Positions 22,734 through 32,058 of a DNA stretch of 64,000 nucleotides are shown in pieces. The notes beneath the pieces were generated by a model. It did not search any database. It had not been told where the DNA came from and saw only the letters and a program-made list of their open reading frames with translations. The first letter of the stretch is position 1, and each line of letters opens with the position of its first letter. The DNA lies in NCBI RefSeq assembly GCF_007874125.1, contig NZ_CP040128.1:4154001-4218000 (forward strand). The letters are read 5' to 3'. The position numbers and the translations under genes were made by a program. The DNA comes from Noviherbaspirillum sp. UKPF54 (GTDB lineage Bacteria; Pseudomonadota; Gammaproteobacteria; Burkholderiales; Burkholderiaceae_D).

Positions 22734-24839
22734 ATGATGACGGAATCTGATTCCTTGCCAACGCTGTCGGGCTTCGATCAAGCCGCCTACGAACGCGGCC
22801 TGAAAGCGGCCGGGATTGGCATGTGGGAATTCGACTTCAAGTCAGCGCATGCGAGTATCTGCGCAAATATGGCGCGTGTTTTGGGCATGCCACCGCGATT
22901 CACGGTGCTTTCCCCAAGCGAATGGCGTGCGCGGATCGAACCGGTGGATCTTCCGTATGTCGAGCAGCTCCTCAAACTCGCCTATACCAAGGGTAAACCT
23001 TACCGCGTGGAGTTTCGCGCCAGGCGCGAAACGGGAGAGATTATCTGGCTGCAAGCGCACGGGAGCCTGGTGCGGGATGCAAAGGGGCATCGGGTCCGGC
23101 TGACCGGGGCGGCAATCGACATCACGGAGAAAAAAAGCGCGGAAGATGCGCTGCGCCTGGCGAGCGAGCGGCTCAAGCTGGCGGTGGAGGGCAGTGGCGA
23201 GGGAATCTGGGACTATGACCTCCCCACCAACATGTACACCCTTTCCGGCGGGCTGAACGAGATTCTTGGCCGTCCCCACAAGAGTGCGATACATCACGCG
23301 AACGACTGGATCCGGATCACGCATCCCGACGATGTGGAGCGCATGTTGTCCGCCCTGCGCGCATGTATCGACGGCGCCACGCGCACCTACCGCTGCGAGT
23401 ATCGCATCCGCACCAGGGACGGCGTATGGAAGTGGATACTGTCCCGCGGCGTGGTCGTCGCGCGGGACGAGCACGGCACGCCAACCAGCATGGCGGGCAT
23501 CGTCACCGATGTTACGGACAAGAAGGAATCGGAAGAAACGGCATGGCGGCATGCAAATCTCGATTCGCTCACTGGACTGCCGAATCGTCGCCATTTTCTC
23601 AGCGGTCTCGAAGCGGAATTGCGCCGGGCGCCACGCCAGCAAACCAAGGTCGCTCTCCTGTTCATCGATCTCGACGGGTTCAAGCAGGTGAATGACTTGT
23701 TCGGGCATGATGCCGGGGACCTGCTGCTGATGGAGGCGGCATATCGCATCAGGAAATCGATCCGGTCCTCGGACGAGCTGGCCCGCCTCGGCGGCGACGA
23801 ATTCACCGTGCTGCTCAAGGATTTGCGCAAGCCCGATCACGTCGAATACGTTTGCCAGCAAATTCTTGCGAGCCTGTCCAAGCCGTTCACGGTCGGCAGC
23901 GAAGTTGCTTATGTGTCCGCAAGCATCGGGGTGGCCATTGCGCCTGTGGATACACAGAGCGGCGACGAACTGCTGCGCAAGGCCGATACGGCAATGTATG
24001 CGGCGAAAGCGTCGGGCAAGAACCAGTTCGGCTACTTTTCCCCGTCGATGGATGAAAAGACCCATAGCCGGCTCCGGGTAGCGGCCGAGTTGCGGCGCGC
24101 CATATCGTCCCGTCAGTTTACTCTGTATTACCAGCCGGTGATCGACCTGCACGATGGCCATGTCGTGAAGACGGAGGCCCTCCTGCGCTGGGAACACCCG
24201 AAGCTGGGGAAGGTGGCGCCATCGATCTTCGTACCGATCGCCGAGGAAACGGGGCTAATGGGCGATATCGGAAACTGGGTGTTTCGCGAGGCGGCGACGC
24301 GTACGAAGCAATGGAGCGAACGGGCGGGTGTCGCATTCCAGGTTGCGCTCAACAAGTCGCCGGTACAGTTCAATCAGCGTTACATGGAATCCGACTGGTT
24401 GCAGTACCTGCACGAACTCGATCTGTCGCCATCCTCGATTGTCGTGGAGATTACCGAGGGTATCCTGCTCCATGCGTCATCGCAGGTGGCAGACAAGCTG
24501 CTCGAGTACCGGGACGCAGGCATCCAGGTCGCCATCGATGACTTTGGCACCGGTTATTCCTCCTTGGCCTACCTGAAAGAGTTCGACATCGATTACCTCA
24601 AGATTGACCAGTCGTTCATCCGCGGCATCCCGGCCAATCCCGGGAATTGCACCATCGCCGAAACCATCATCGTGATGGCGCACAAGCTCGGCCAGAAAGT
24701 GATTGCCGAGGGGATCGAGACGAAGGAGCAAGCCGATTTCCTGATCCAGGCGGGGTGTGATTACGGGCAGGGCTTCTACTTCGCTCCCCCCGTCCCGGCG
24801 GAACAGGTGGAGCCTTTGCTGTCTCGTCGTTATCTATGA
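22734..24839 (+). CDS. PAS-PAS-GGDEF-EAL c-di-GMP signalling protein
   Basis: About 701 aa, with no membrane segment. Two PAS/PAC units occupy residues about 15-130 and 140-265 (WLQAHGSLVRDAKGHRVRLTGAAIDITEKK; WKWILSRGVVVARDEHGTP). A GGDEF domain (GGDEF 353-357, DLDGFKQVNDLFGHDAGD) and an EAL domain (EAL from 481, DDFGTGYSS, QGFYFAPP) follow. Both catalytic signatures are intact, so synthesis and hydrolysis of c-di-GMP are both possible; such proteins are often mainly phosphodiesterases. ATG 22734/22737 begins the first PAS unit. The ribosome-binding site is weak. Confidence 0.9.
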   Translation: MMTESDSLPTLSGFDQAAYERGLKAAGIGMWEFDFKSAHASICANMARVLGMPPRFTVLSPSEWRARIEPVDLPYVEQLLKLAYTKGKPYRVEFRARRETGEIIWLQAHGSLVRDAKGHRVRLTGAAIDITEKKSAEDALRLASERLKLAVEGSGEGIWDYDLPTNMYTLSGGLNEILGRPHKSAIHHANDWIRITHPDDVERMLSALRACIDGATRTYRCEYRIRTRDGVWKWILSRGVVVARDEHGTPTSMAGIVTDVTDKKESEETAWRHANLDSLTGLPNRRHFLSGLEAELRRAPRQQTKVALLFIDLDGFKQVNDLFGHDAGDLLLMEAAYRIRKSIRSSDELARLGGDEFTVLLKDLRKPDHVEYVCQQILASLSKPFTVGSEVAYVSASIGVAIAPVDTQSGDELLRKADTAMYAAKASGKNQFGYFSPSMDEKTHSRLRVAAELRRAISSRQFTLYYQPVIDLHDGHVVKTEALLRWEHPKLGKVAPSIFVPIAEETGLMGDIGNWVFREAATRTKQWSERAGVAFQVALNKSPVQFNQRYMESDWLQYLHELDLSPSSIVVEITEGILLHASSQVADKLLEYRDAGIQVAIDDFGTGYSSLAYLKEFDIDYLKIDQSFIRGIPANPGNCTIAETIIVMAHKLGQKVIAEGIETKEQADFLIQAGCDYGQGFYFAPPVPAEQVEPLLSRRYL

Positions 24840-24882
24840 AGCCGGCTTAAGGCCAAGAAAGAGCCGGTCCACCGCGCCGTCG

Positions 24883-26928
24883 TCAGGCTGCGAGCCGACC
24901 CATATTCAGCCGCAGCGCCTTCCTGCTTTCGGAGGGCCTGGGCTGTTCCGCTGCCGGAAAATCGGCGCGCGCAGCCACCATGACGTGCGTCTCACTCAGC
25001 TTAAAGACGCCGACCACCTGTTCCTGATGTCTGGCCTGGTCTTGCAGCGACTGTGCGGCCGCGGCCGCCTGCTCGACCAGCGCTGCATTTTGCTGCGTCA
25101 TGCTGTCCATTTCGATGATGGCTTGATTGATTTGCTCGATGCCCGCAATCTGCTCCTGTGTCGCACACGTGATTTCACTCATGATGTCGGTAACGCGCTT
25201 GACGCTGGCGACGATGTCTTCCATGGTGGCGCCGGCTTGAGCGACCAGCGTGCTGCCCGCTGTGACTCTTTCCACGGAATCACCAATCAGGTTCTTGATT
25301 TCTTTCGCGGCACCGGCCGAGCGTTGCGCGAGGTTGCGCACTTCGGCGGCCACGACGGCAAAGCCGCGCCCCTGCTCCCCCGCGCGGGCCGCTTCCACCG
25401 CAGCGTTGAGCGCCAGGATATTGGTCTGGAAGGCGATACCGTCGATCACGGCAATGATGTCGACGATCTTCTTCGCCGAGGCTTCGATCGCCGCCATCGT
25501 ATTGACCACCTCGGAAACGACCGCGCCTCCCTTCACCGCCACAGCGCAAGCCGATTGAGCCATTTGATTGGCCTGCTGCGCATTGTCGCCGTTTTGCTTG
25601 ACCGTGCTGGTCAATTCCTCCATGGAAGAAGCGGTTTCTTCGAGCGCGCTGGCCTGTTGTTCGGTGCGTTCCGACAAGTTCACGTTACCGGCCGCTATCT
25701 GGCTCGATGCCGCGGCAATGGTGCCGGCATCGGTCTGTATCTGGCCGATCATATTGACCAGGCTGTCGCGCATCGACTTCATCGCCGACAGCAGACTGCC
25801 CTGATCGTCCGATTTGGTATCGATTGCCACGCTCAAGTCGCCCGCGGCTATTTTCCCGACCACGGCGACGGCATAGTCCGGTTCGCCGCCGAGTTGCTTT
25901 AACAGCCCCCGGCTGATGACTATCCCGATCACGCTCGCCAGCAGAAAAATCCCCAGGATGCCAAGGCTGAGCAGGTAATTGTTGCCGGTGAGCCGGGAGA
26001 TGCGGGCGCGCAGCAGTTCGTCCAGTGTCGCCATGGCCGCGTCGTTCAACTTGAACTGTGTATCGATCGCTTCCGTGTATTGTGCGAAGTAGTCCGAAGG
26101 CGAGAACGTGAATTGTTCCGCCTTCACGATGTTGGTCCGGGCCAGCTGGATGACCTTGTTCGCGCTGCCCGAGGCAATCAGGCTCGGCTCCGCCAGCCGC
26201 GCCTTGACAGCGGGATTGGTTGCATTCACTTTTTCGAGCGCGACGTTGAGTACTTCATTGCGTTCGTTGGCTCGGTCGATCAGCGCCTCGAACAAGGCAT
26301 GTTCCTCCGGCGTGGCGCTTTTTGCCGCAAGTATGCCTGCGCCGTTGGCGCGCATTTGTCCGAACGTTTCGGTCAGTGCGGGCATGGCAACGAGCGTGGC
26401 GCTGACCAGATAGCTTCCCTCGAAAGTGGGATCAAAGCTCAGCCCGTAATAGTCCAGCACGAGATTGTTGAGCGCAATGAGTTGCTTGATCATTGCCGTG
26501 TGCGCCGCAAAGCTTTCCTTCCCCGGAATCGATTTTTGCGACACCTTCTCCTTAAGAGCCATCCAGTCGGACCGTATTTGCTGCCACGCGCTGCCGAGCG
26601 CGCGATTGTCGATGTTCTTCTTGATGAACGCGTCGGCTGCATCGAAAGCCTTGTCCGCTTCGTCCATCTTCGCGGCGCGCTGCTCTCCAATGGCGGTATT
26701 CCCGTTCAAGAACAACGCTGACAGACCCCGATGTTGCTGTGCCAATTGCAGCGCCTTGAACAACAGCTTGGTCGGAGCGATACCTTGCGATTCCAGTTTG
26801 GCGGCAGCGATTGCCTTGCTGGATTCGTTCAAATACATGATGAAAGGGGCGGACACCAGCAATAGGCTCAACAGGCCCAGGATGGCAAATTTTTTCCAGA
26901 GCGGCAGGCGATTGATGAGGGCAGCCAT
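24883..26928 (-). CDS. methyl-accepting chemotaxis protein (possible NIT-like sensor)
   Basis: 681 aa. One N-terminal membrane helix leads into a periplasmic helical sensor of about 280 residues and then a second helix ([22 protein letters not shown]). A HAMP-like linker ([13 protein letters not shown]) follows, and last a full signalling hairpin with the conserved tip [21 protein letters not shown]. The sensor's [15 protein letters not shown] resembles the QR-GLS-F motif of nitrate/nitrite-sensing (NIT) domains, but the match is partial. There is no C-terminal CheR-binding pentapeptide. A GTG at 26937 is an alternative start. It is divergent from the chemoreceptor at 27596. Confidence 0.88.
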   Translation of the reverse strand: MAALINRLPLWKKFAILGLLSLLLVSAPFIMYLNESSKAIAAAKLESQGIAPTKLLFKALQLAQQHRGLSALFLNGNTAIGEQRAAKMDEADKAFDAADAFIKKNIDNRALGSAWQQIRSDWMALKEKVSQKSIPGKESFAAHTAMIKQLIALNNLVLDYYGLSFDPTFEGSYLVSATLVAMPALTETFGQMRANGAGILAAKSATPEEHALFEALIDRANERNEVLNVALEKVNATNPAVKARLAEPSLIASGSANKVIQLARTNIVKAEQFTFSPSDYFAQYTEAIDTQFKLNDAAMATLDELLRARISRLTGNNYLLSLGILGIFLLASVIGIVISRGLLKQLGGEPDYAVAVVGKIAAGDLSVAIDTKSDDQGSLLSAMKSMRDSLVNMIGQIQTDAGTIAAASSQIAAGNVNLSERTEQQASALEETASSMEELTSTVKQNGDNAQQANQMAQSACAVAVKGGAVVSEVVNTMAAIEASAKKIVDIIAVIDGIAFQTNILALNAAVEAARAGEQGRGFAVVAAEVRNLAQRSAGAAKEIKNLIGDSVERVTAGSTLVAQAGATMEDIVASVKRVTDIMSEITCATQEQIAGIEQINQAIIEMDSMTQQNAALVEQAAAAAQSLQDQARHQEQVVGVFKLSETHVMVAARADFPAAEQPRPSESRKALRLNMGRLAA

Positions 26929-27595
26929 GTCGATCACCGGAAATTCTGCATGGGTTTCGTGCCCAAGACTTTTTCATCCGTGCCAGGGAAGTTCTTGTGA
27001 GCTTGAGCGTTAAGCACGTTTAGGCTTGCCAAATCATTGGACCACGTCAGATACATTATTTTTGCTTTCCTGAAATTTGATCGGTGGCTGCTTTGCCTGC
27101 TTGGGCATTGCAAGGTGCCGGTAACTCAATGCAGCGCCATGGCATTAAGATGGATTTTCAATATAGCAATTCCCATGCCGGATATTTAATTGGCAATAAA
27201 GCACCGGATATCCATGTCATTCTTCTGGCATTAAGGAATAGTGCTGTGCGCCATTTCTCGACAACGGAAAATTTTTCTTGTGGATTGGAAGCGTTGGCCG
27301 TCATGCCTGCGTCCCGGGTTGCCTGCCTCGCTACCCGTCTGCAGCTCACTGGGCTCCCGATTTCGCAAGGCTGCTCTTACATAAATCGGATCAGGTCAAT
27401 TAGTTGTAGCACTTATTGCTGCTAGGAAATAAGTGCTACATAATCTGGAAAGCCTTCGCCGCTGCCCGCAGGGCAGCACGGTTGTCTGCCAACACGCTTC
27501 TATCCCGCCACGGAATGCAGGGCGACGACCAGCATGATTACCATGCAGGCGGCGGCAAGTCGCCTGTCCTTGCGGTACTTCATCACATTGATTTC
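26929..27595. other. 667-bp intergenic region between divergent chemoreceptors
   Basis: Short open frames here have poor coding character and no start signals. The stretch 27120-27260 is clearly AT-richer than its surroundings. The region contains one striking perfect palindrome (27405-27440). I looked for sigma-28 flagellar promoters before both chemoreceptors and found no convincing match. Confidence 0.5.
27405..27440. repeat. perfect 13-bp inverted repeat upstream of a chemoreceptor gene
   Basis: TGTAGCACTTATT (27405-27417) and AATAAGTGCTACA (27428-27440) are perfect arms with a 10-base loop, 156 bases before the ATG at 27596. It is too long and too AT-rich to be chance in this GC-rich region. 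It could be an operator, a hairpin in the leader RNA, or a REP-like element of another family. Confidence 0.65.
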
Positions 27596-29287
27596 ATGAA
27601 TATCTCGAATCTCAAAATCGGGCATCGCCTGGCTATTGGCTTTTCCGTCATTCTGGCTTTTTCCCTGCTGACGGCGGGTGTCGCCGTCTGGCGCCTGAAA
27701 GTGATTTCCGACGCGACCGACAACATGATGGCAAGCCCGCATGCCAAGGAACAGATGGTGAGCGACTGGTATCGCTATATTCACTCCGGCGTGCGCCGCA
27801 CGATCGCTATCGCGAAAAGCGCCGATCCGTCGCTGAGCGCGTTCTTTGCGGAAGACGCGGCGACGACCAGCAAGGGTGCGTCGGACATGCAGAAGGCGAT
27901 CGAGCCGATGCTCGTGACCGAGAAGGAAAAATCGCTCTACAAGGCCATCGGCGAAAAACGCAAGGTGTATACCGTGGCGCGTGACGCGATCGCGAAGGCC
28001 AAGGCCGAGGGGCGCATGGAGGAGGCGGAGCGCCTGCTGCAACAGGACTTCGTTCCCGCGGCGAATGCATATCAGGAACTGGTGCATCAGTTGATGGACG
28101 AGCAGCGCAACAGCATAAACGGCATCGCGCAAGACATCCACACAATCTATCTCGAAAGCCGCAACGCGATGATAGGACTGGGGTTGCTGGTGCTGGCCAT
28201 CGGCATTGTTTACGCATGGCGGCTCACCGTGGGCATTACCCGTCCGCTCAACGAAGCCGTCGGCATTGCGCAGCGCGTCGCCGCTGGCGAACTCTCGACG
28301 CGGATTGAGCCGACCTCGAACGACGAAACGGGCCATCTGCTGCGCGCGCTGCAGCAGATGGATGCCGGCCTTGTGCAAATCGTGAACGACGTGCGCGCCA
28401 GTACCGCCGCCATTGCCACCGCCTCGTCGGAAATCGCCAGCGGCAATCACGACCTGTCGGCGCGGACCGAACAGCAGGCCAGCTCGCTCGAGGAAACGGC
28501 ATCCTCGATGGAGCAACTGACTTCCACCGTGAAGCAGAACGCGGAAAACGCGCAGCAGGCCAATCACCTGGCGGTATCGGCATCCGGCCTGGCGCAGAAG
28601 GGCGGCGAGGTGGTGGGGCAGGTGGTCGATACCATGGCCGACATCAACGCGTCGGCCAAGAAGATCGTCGACATCATCGGCGTCATCGACGGTATCGCCT
28701 TCCAGACCAACATCCTGGCGCTCAACGCCGCGGTGGAAGCGGCCCGCGCCGGCGAACAGGGGCGCGGCTTCGCGGTGGTGGCGGCCGAAGTGCGCAACCT
28801 CGCGCAGCGTTCGGCCGGCGCCGCGAAAGAAATCAAGACGCTGATCAGCGATTCCGTCGACAAGGTCGATACCGGCAGCGCCCTGGTCAACCAGGCCGGC
28901 GCCACAATGGACGAGATCGTCAATTCGGTGCGCCAGGTTGCGGGCCTGATGGGGGAAATCGCCAGCGCGAGCAACGAGCAAAGCATCGGCATCGGCCATG
29001 TCCATGCAGCCATCAGCCAGATGGAACAAGTCACGCAGCAAAACGCCGCGCTCGTCGAACAGGCGGCGGCTGCGTCCGCCAGCATGCATGAGCAGGCGGA
29101 CCACCTGATTCATGCCGTCAGCGTCTTCAAGCTCGAAGGCTCCCAAAGCTTGCGCACGGTATCCGCCACGCAGCCGGCCGGTAATGGGGCGCTCCCATCC
29201 GCGACGGTCACTTCGTTATTGCCCGTTGCGCCGCCGCGCGTCGCTCCTGCAGAACGGCAGCAGCGCTATCGGATCGCCAGGTCGTAA
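27596..29287 (+). CDS. methyl-accepting chemotaxis protein with four-helix-bundle sensor
   Basis: 563 aa. Membrane helix 1 (LAIGFSVILAFSLLTAGVAVW), a periplasmic region of about 150 residues of the 4HB_MCP type, membrane helix 2 (AMIGLGLLVLAIGIVYAW), a HAMP domain (ITRPLNEAVGIAQRVAAGELSTRIE) and the signalling hairpin with the conserved tip [21 protein letters not shown]. It ends in an Ala/Pro/Ser-rich tail without a CheR-binding pentapeptide. ATG 27596 matches the typical MNISNLKIGHRL opening. The open frame extends upstream to 27416, but that part is not protein-like. Confidence 0.92.
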   Translation: MNISNLKIGHRLAIGFSVILAFSLLTAGVAVWRLKVISDATDNMMASPHAKEQMVSDWYRYIHSGVRRTIAIAKSADPSLSAFFAEDAATTSKGASDMQKAIEPMLVTEKEKSLYKAIGEKRKVYTVARDAIAKAKAEGRMEEAERLLQQDFVPAANAYQELVHQLMDEQRNSINGIAQDIHTIYLESRNAMIGLGLLVLAIGIVYAWRLTVGITRPLNEAVGIAQRVAAGELSTRIEPTSNDETGHLLRALQQMDAGLVQIVNDVRASTAAIATASSEIASGNHDLSARTEQQASSLEETASSMEQLTSTVKQNAENAQQANHLAVSASGLAQKGGEVVGQVVDTMADINASAKKIVDIIGVIDGIAFQTNILALNAAVEAARAGEQGRGFAVVAAEVRNLAQRSAGAAKEIKTLISDSVDKVDTGSALVNQAGATMDEIVNSVRQVAGLMGEIASASNEQSIGIGHVHAAISQMEQVTQQNAALVEQAAAASASMHEQADHLIHAVSVFKLEGSQSLRTVSATQPAGNGALPSATVTSLLPVAPPRVAPAERQQRYRIARS

Positions 29288-29501
29288 TCCGGCGTTCATC
29301 CCCCCGTAAACACTGCGGTCGGAAACGGATTCTAATTAAGCGAGGTATATGGGGGCCTGTCCCCCGAACGGTTTGGCATGGTATTGTCTCGATCGGTGAA
29401 ACACGCACTCGCATTGCTTTTAATACAATGAACGTGCTGCCGCCACGGGTGCGGCAAGCTTCATCGTTCACGTCAAATTGTCTTCATTCTCGGAGTTCCT
29501 C

Positions 29502-30647
29502 ATGCAGTTCAACAGCAAAATGATTCCATTGGTGGGCGCGATCGCGCTGGCATTCGCGGGCGCAGCAACGGCGCAGGACCAGGTGGTCAAGATCGGCCAC
29601 GTCGGCGCCACCTCCGGCTCGGCGGCCCATCTGGGCAAGGACAATGAAAACGGCGCGCGCATGGCGATCGACGAACTGAACGCCAAGGGCGTGACCATCG
29701 GCGGCAAGAAGGTCAAGTTCGAACTGCTGGCCGAAGACGATGCCGGCGATCCGCGCCAGGGCACCGCGGCCGCGCAAAAGCTGGTCGACGCCCATGTCAA
29801 CGGCGTCATCGGCCACCTCAATTCCGGCACCACCATCCCGGCCTCGAAGATCTATGCCGATGCCGGCATTCCCCAGATCTCGCCGTCGGCAACCAACCCG
29901 AAATACACCCAGCAAGGCTTCAAGACCACCTTCCGCGTGGTGGCCAACGACGGCCAGCTGGGCGGCACGCTGGGCCGCTATGCGGCTGACCAGATGAAGG
30001 CCAAGAAGGTTGCCGTGATCGACGACCGCACCGCTTATGGCCAGGGCGTGGCGCAGGAGTTCGTCAAGGGCGCCAAGGCCAAGGGCGTGCAGGTGGTCTC
30101 TCAGCAGTACACCAACGACAAGGCGACCGACTTCAACGCCATCCTTACCGCGATCAAGGCCAAGAATCCGGACGTCGTGTTCTTCGGCGGCATGGACGCC
30201 GTGGCCGGTCCGATGCTGCGCCAGATGAAGGCGCTGGGCATCAACGCCAAGTTCATGGGCGGCGACGGCATCTGCAGCCAGACCCTGGTGCAGCTCGCCG
30301 GCGACGCGGTGGGCGACGACAGGGTCGTGTGCGCCGAAGCCGGCGGCGTGGAAGATACGCAGAAGAAGGGCGTGGACGAGTTCCGCGCCGCGTACAAGAA
30401 GAAGTTCGGTACCGACGTGCAGATCTACGCGCCATACGTGTATGACGCGGTGATGCTGATGGTCGAGGCGATGAAGAAGGCCGGTTCGGCCGAACCGGCG
30501 AAGTACTTGCCGGAGCTGGCCAAGACCAACTACAACGGCATCACCGGCAAGATCGCGTTCGACGCCAAGGGCGATATCAAGAACGGCGCGCTCACGCTGT
30601 ACACGTTCAAGGGCGGCCAGCGCGTGCGGCTGGGCGTGGTGCGCTGA
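29502..30647 (+). CDS. branched-chain amino acid ABC transporter substrate-binding protein (LivK type)
   Basis: 381 aa. A signal peptide ending ATA-QDQ precedes a type I periplasmic-binding-protein fold of the LivJ/LivK family (VVKIGHVGATSGSAAHLGKDNENGARMAIDELN, HLNSGTTIPASKIYADAGIPQISPSATNP). It captures leucine, isoleucine, valine or a related compound in the periplasm for an ABC importer. The permease and ATPase genes are not beside it, so it is an orphan binding protein. GGAG precedes ATG 29502. A TACAAT-like -10 lies near 29430. Confidence 0.9.
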   Translation: MQFNSKMIPLVGAIALAFAGAATAQDQVVKIGHVGATSGSAAHLGKDNENGARMAIDELNAKGVTIGGKKVKFELLAEDDAGDPRQGTAAAQKLVDAHVNGVIGHLNSGTTIPASKIYADAGIPQISPSATNPKYTQQGFKTTFRVVANDGQLGGTLGRYAADQMKAKKVAVIDDRTAYGQGVAQEFVKGAKAKGVQVVSQQYTNDKATDFNAILTAIKAKNPDVVFFGGMDAVAGPMLRQMKALGINAKFMGGDGICSQTLVQLAGDAVGDDRVVCAEAGGVEDTQKKGVDEFRAAYKKKFGTDVQIYAPYVYDAVMLMVEAMKKAGSAEPAKYLPELAKTNYNGITGKIAFDAKGDIKNGALTLYTFKGGQRVRLGVVR

Positions 30648-30732
30648 CATGCGATTCGAAGCCGGCATGACAGTGTGACGCCGTGCTTCGGTTCGTAATT
30701 TCGCGCGATCCTGGCGAGCCGGGTTCGAATAG

Positions 30733-30776
30733 ATGGGGGCAGGCTCGATGATTCTCTGATCTCGATCCCGCCCCAT
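30733..30776. repeat. imperfect palindrome between livK-type and DUF3597 genes
   Basis: ATGGGGGCAGGCTCGA pairs imperfectly with TCGATCCCGCCCCAT around a loop of about 13 bases. It lies between two convergent genes (stops at 30647 and 30850). It may act as a two-way terminator hairpin or be a REP-like element; there is no T-run. Confidence 0.45.
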
Positions 30777-30849
30777 TTACTTCATCTACGGGATGAAGGG
30801 AGCGCCGGGACGGCATGTCCGGTTTTGTCCCGGGAGGGGCACGAGGCGT

Positions 30850-31278
30850 TTAATCCAGCATATCCGCCGGGATATTCCCGCCGTTTTCAGCCAGTTTCTG
30901 AATGACGGCCTTGTGTAACCACATGTTCATCTGTGCCGAATCAGACATTTTTTCGGCGGGGCAGCCAAGTTCCGTTGCCAGTTCCTTGCGTGCGGCAAGG
31001 CTGCTGTCCAGGCCCAGCAGTTTCATCAAATCGACGATTGACGTCTTCCAGTTGAGCTTTTCGGTGTGAGAGCGAGACAATTCCTCCAGCTTGGCGACGA
31101 CGTCGACCGTGCTGATGGCTGCCGGCGCAGCCACGCCGGCCTCGGGTTGCCGCACGGCGGGCGCCTCTGTCGCAGGCGCTGTCGTTGCGGGAGTTGCGGC
31201 AGGTGTGCTGTTGGCGGTCGCTGCTGATTTGTCATGGCCAAAGCCGAGCTTGGATAGTATGTTGCCAAAGATACTCAT
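30850..31278 (-). CDS. DUF3597 domain protein
   Basis: 142 aa. A short N-terminal MSIFGNILSKLGFG, an Ala/Thr/Pro-rich flexible linker (residues 20-55), then the compact helical DUF3597 domain (DVVAKLEELSRSHTEKLNWKTSIVDLMKLLGLDSSLAARKELATELG, split only by reading). The function of the family is unknown; a solved member is a small helical bundle, and the fold suggests a stress or cell-envelope association, but this is unproven. AAGGAACAGC precedes the ATG. Confidence 0.8.
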   Translation of the reverse strand: MSIFGNILSKLGFGHDKSAATANSTPAATPATTAPATEAPAVRQPEAGVAAPAAISTVDVVAKLEELSRSHTEKLNWKTSIVDLMKLLGLDSSLAARKELATELGCPAEKMSDSAQMNMWLHKAVIQKLAENGGNIPADMLD

Positions 31279-31433
31279 GCTGTTCCTTTAAAGAGTGATG
31301 GAGGAATAAATGAGGCGCACAATGACAGAGTCGACGCTGCACGAGCAGGATCGTGGGCGTTCGCTGTAGATTCAGTGTAAGTTCGTCGCTTCTTTTCTGG
31401 ATCAAAAAGAGGCTTGATCAGAATTGACGGCTG

Positions 31434-31649
31434 TTATTCCTTCTTGCCAAACATGCCGCCGAGGCTGGCTCCCATTCCGCCCAGCTTGTCCATGACGCCG
31501 GATTCTCCGCCTGCCAGGCTATCGAGTTGCAATCCGATGGACGGGGGCAACTTCTCCTTCAGGAAACCAATGACCGTTTCCACTGCTATCGCCGCTTGGT
31601 CTTCCGGCAGGCCAGTCTTTGCTATCAAGCGTTGGATGATTTCATGCAT
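31434..31649 (-). CDS. small helical protein of unknown function (71 aa)
   Basis: A first half with amphipathic helices (MHEIIQRLIAKTGLPEDQ, AVETVIGFLKEKLP) and a Gly/Met-rich tail (GVMDKLGGMGASLGGMFGKKE). Proteins of this pattern occur in many proteobacteria as small unnamed proteins. The Gly-rich tail resembles those of DUF2267/YidB-like small proteins, but I cannot assign it firmly. GGAGG is upstream on the minus strand. It lies 155 bases upstream of the DUF3597 gene on the same strand. Confidence 0.7.
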   Translation of the reverse strand: MHEIIQRLIAKTGLPEDQAAIAVETVIGFLKEKLPPSIGLQLDSLAGGESGVMDKLGGMGASLGGMFGKKE

Positions 31650-32058
31650 TTTTCCCTCCTAACTGATCGTCGTGAAGTCGCGTTATTTCTGCGCTTGCAT
31701 TAATGATTTCGTCGAAATATCCATGGACTGCCGGCTCACTCAAGAGCCGGACCAAGTATGGGGGAAGGGAGGCGGGAGGCTTTGCGAGAGATCAGTCGAA
31801 TGCCGCAACTATGTAGGGGCACAACTATGTAGGATCAGATTCGACTATTCGGCCATGTCGAATCTGACCCCGTATATATACACCGACCGTCCGGAGCGCG
31901 TTGTCTATGGACAGAAACTCCGGCGTCATCCAGGTGTTGGTCTTCCCGTATGACTCAGTCCTTCACATTGTTCCGGGTAGACAGGCAATGGCATTGAATC
32001 CGGTCGAGATCGCGGATAACCCAACCTCTTGTAATGGATCGGGCCGAAAGATCGGATA
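31650..32058. other. 409-bp intergenic region with a palindrome
   Basis: No credible gene. It holds the promoter side of the small minus-strand gene at 31434, two near-copies of CAACTATGTAGG (31807 and 31823), and a perfect palindrome at 31835-31867. It then runs into the leader of the flavoprotein gene at 32059. Confidence 0.5.
31835..31867. repeat. perfect 11-bp palindrome (TCAGATTCGAC)
   Basis: TCAGATTCGAC and GTCGAATCTGA are perfect arms with an 11-base loop, and the right arm continues into CCCC. Its size and style (GATCAG... to ...CTGACCCC) resemble the REP-like copies near 19-22 kb, though the core differs. It is probably another class of dispersed palindrome. Confidence 0.55.
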
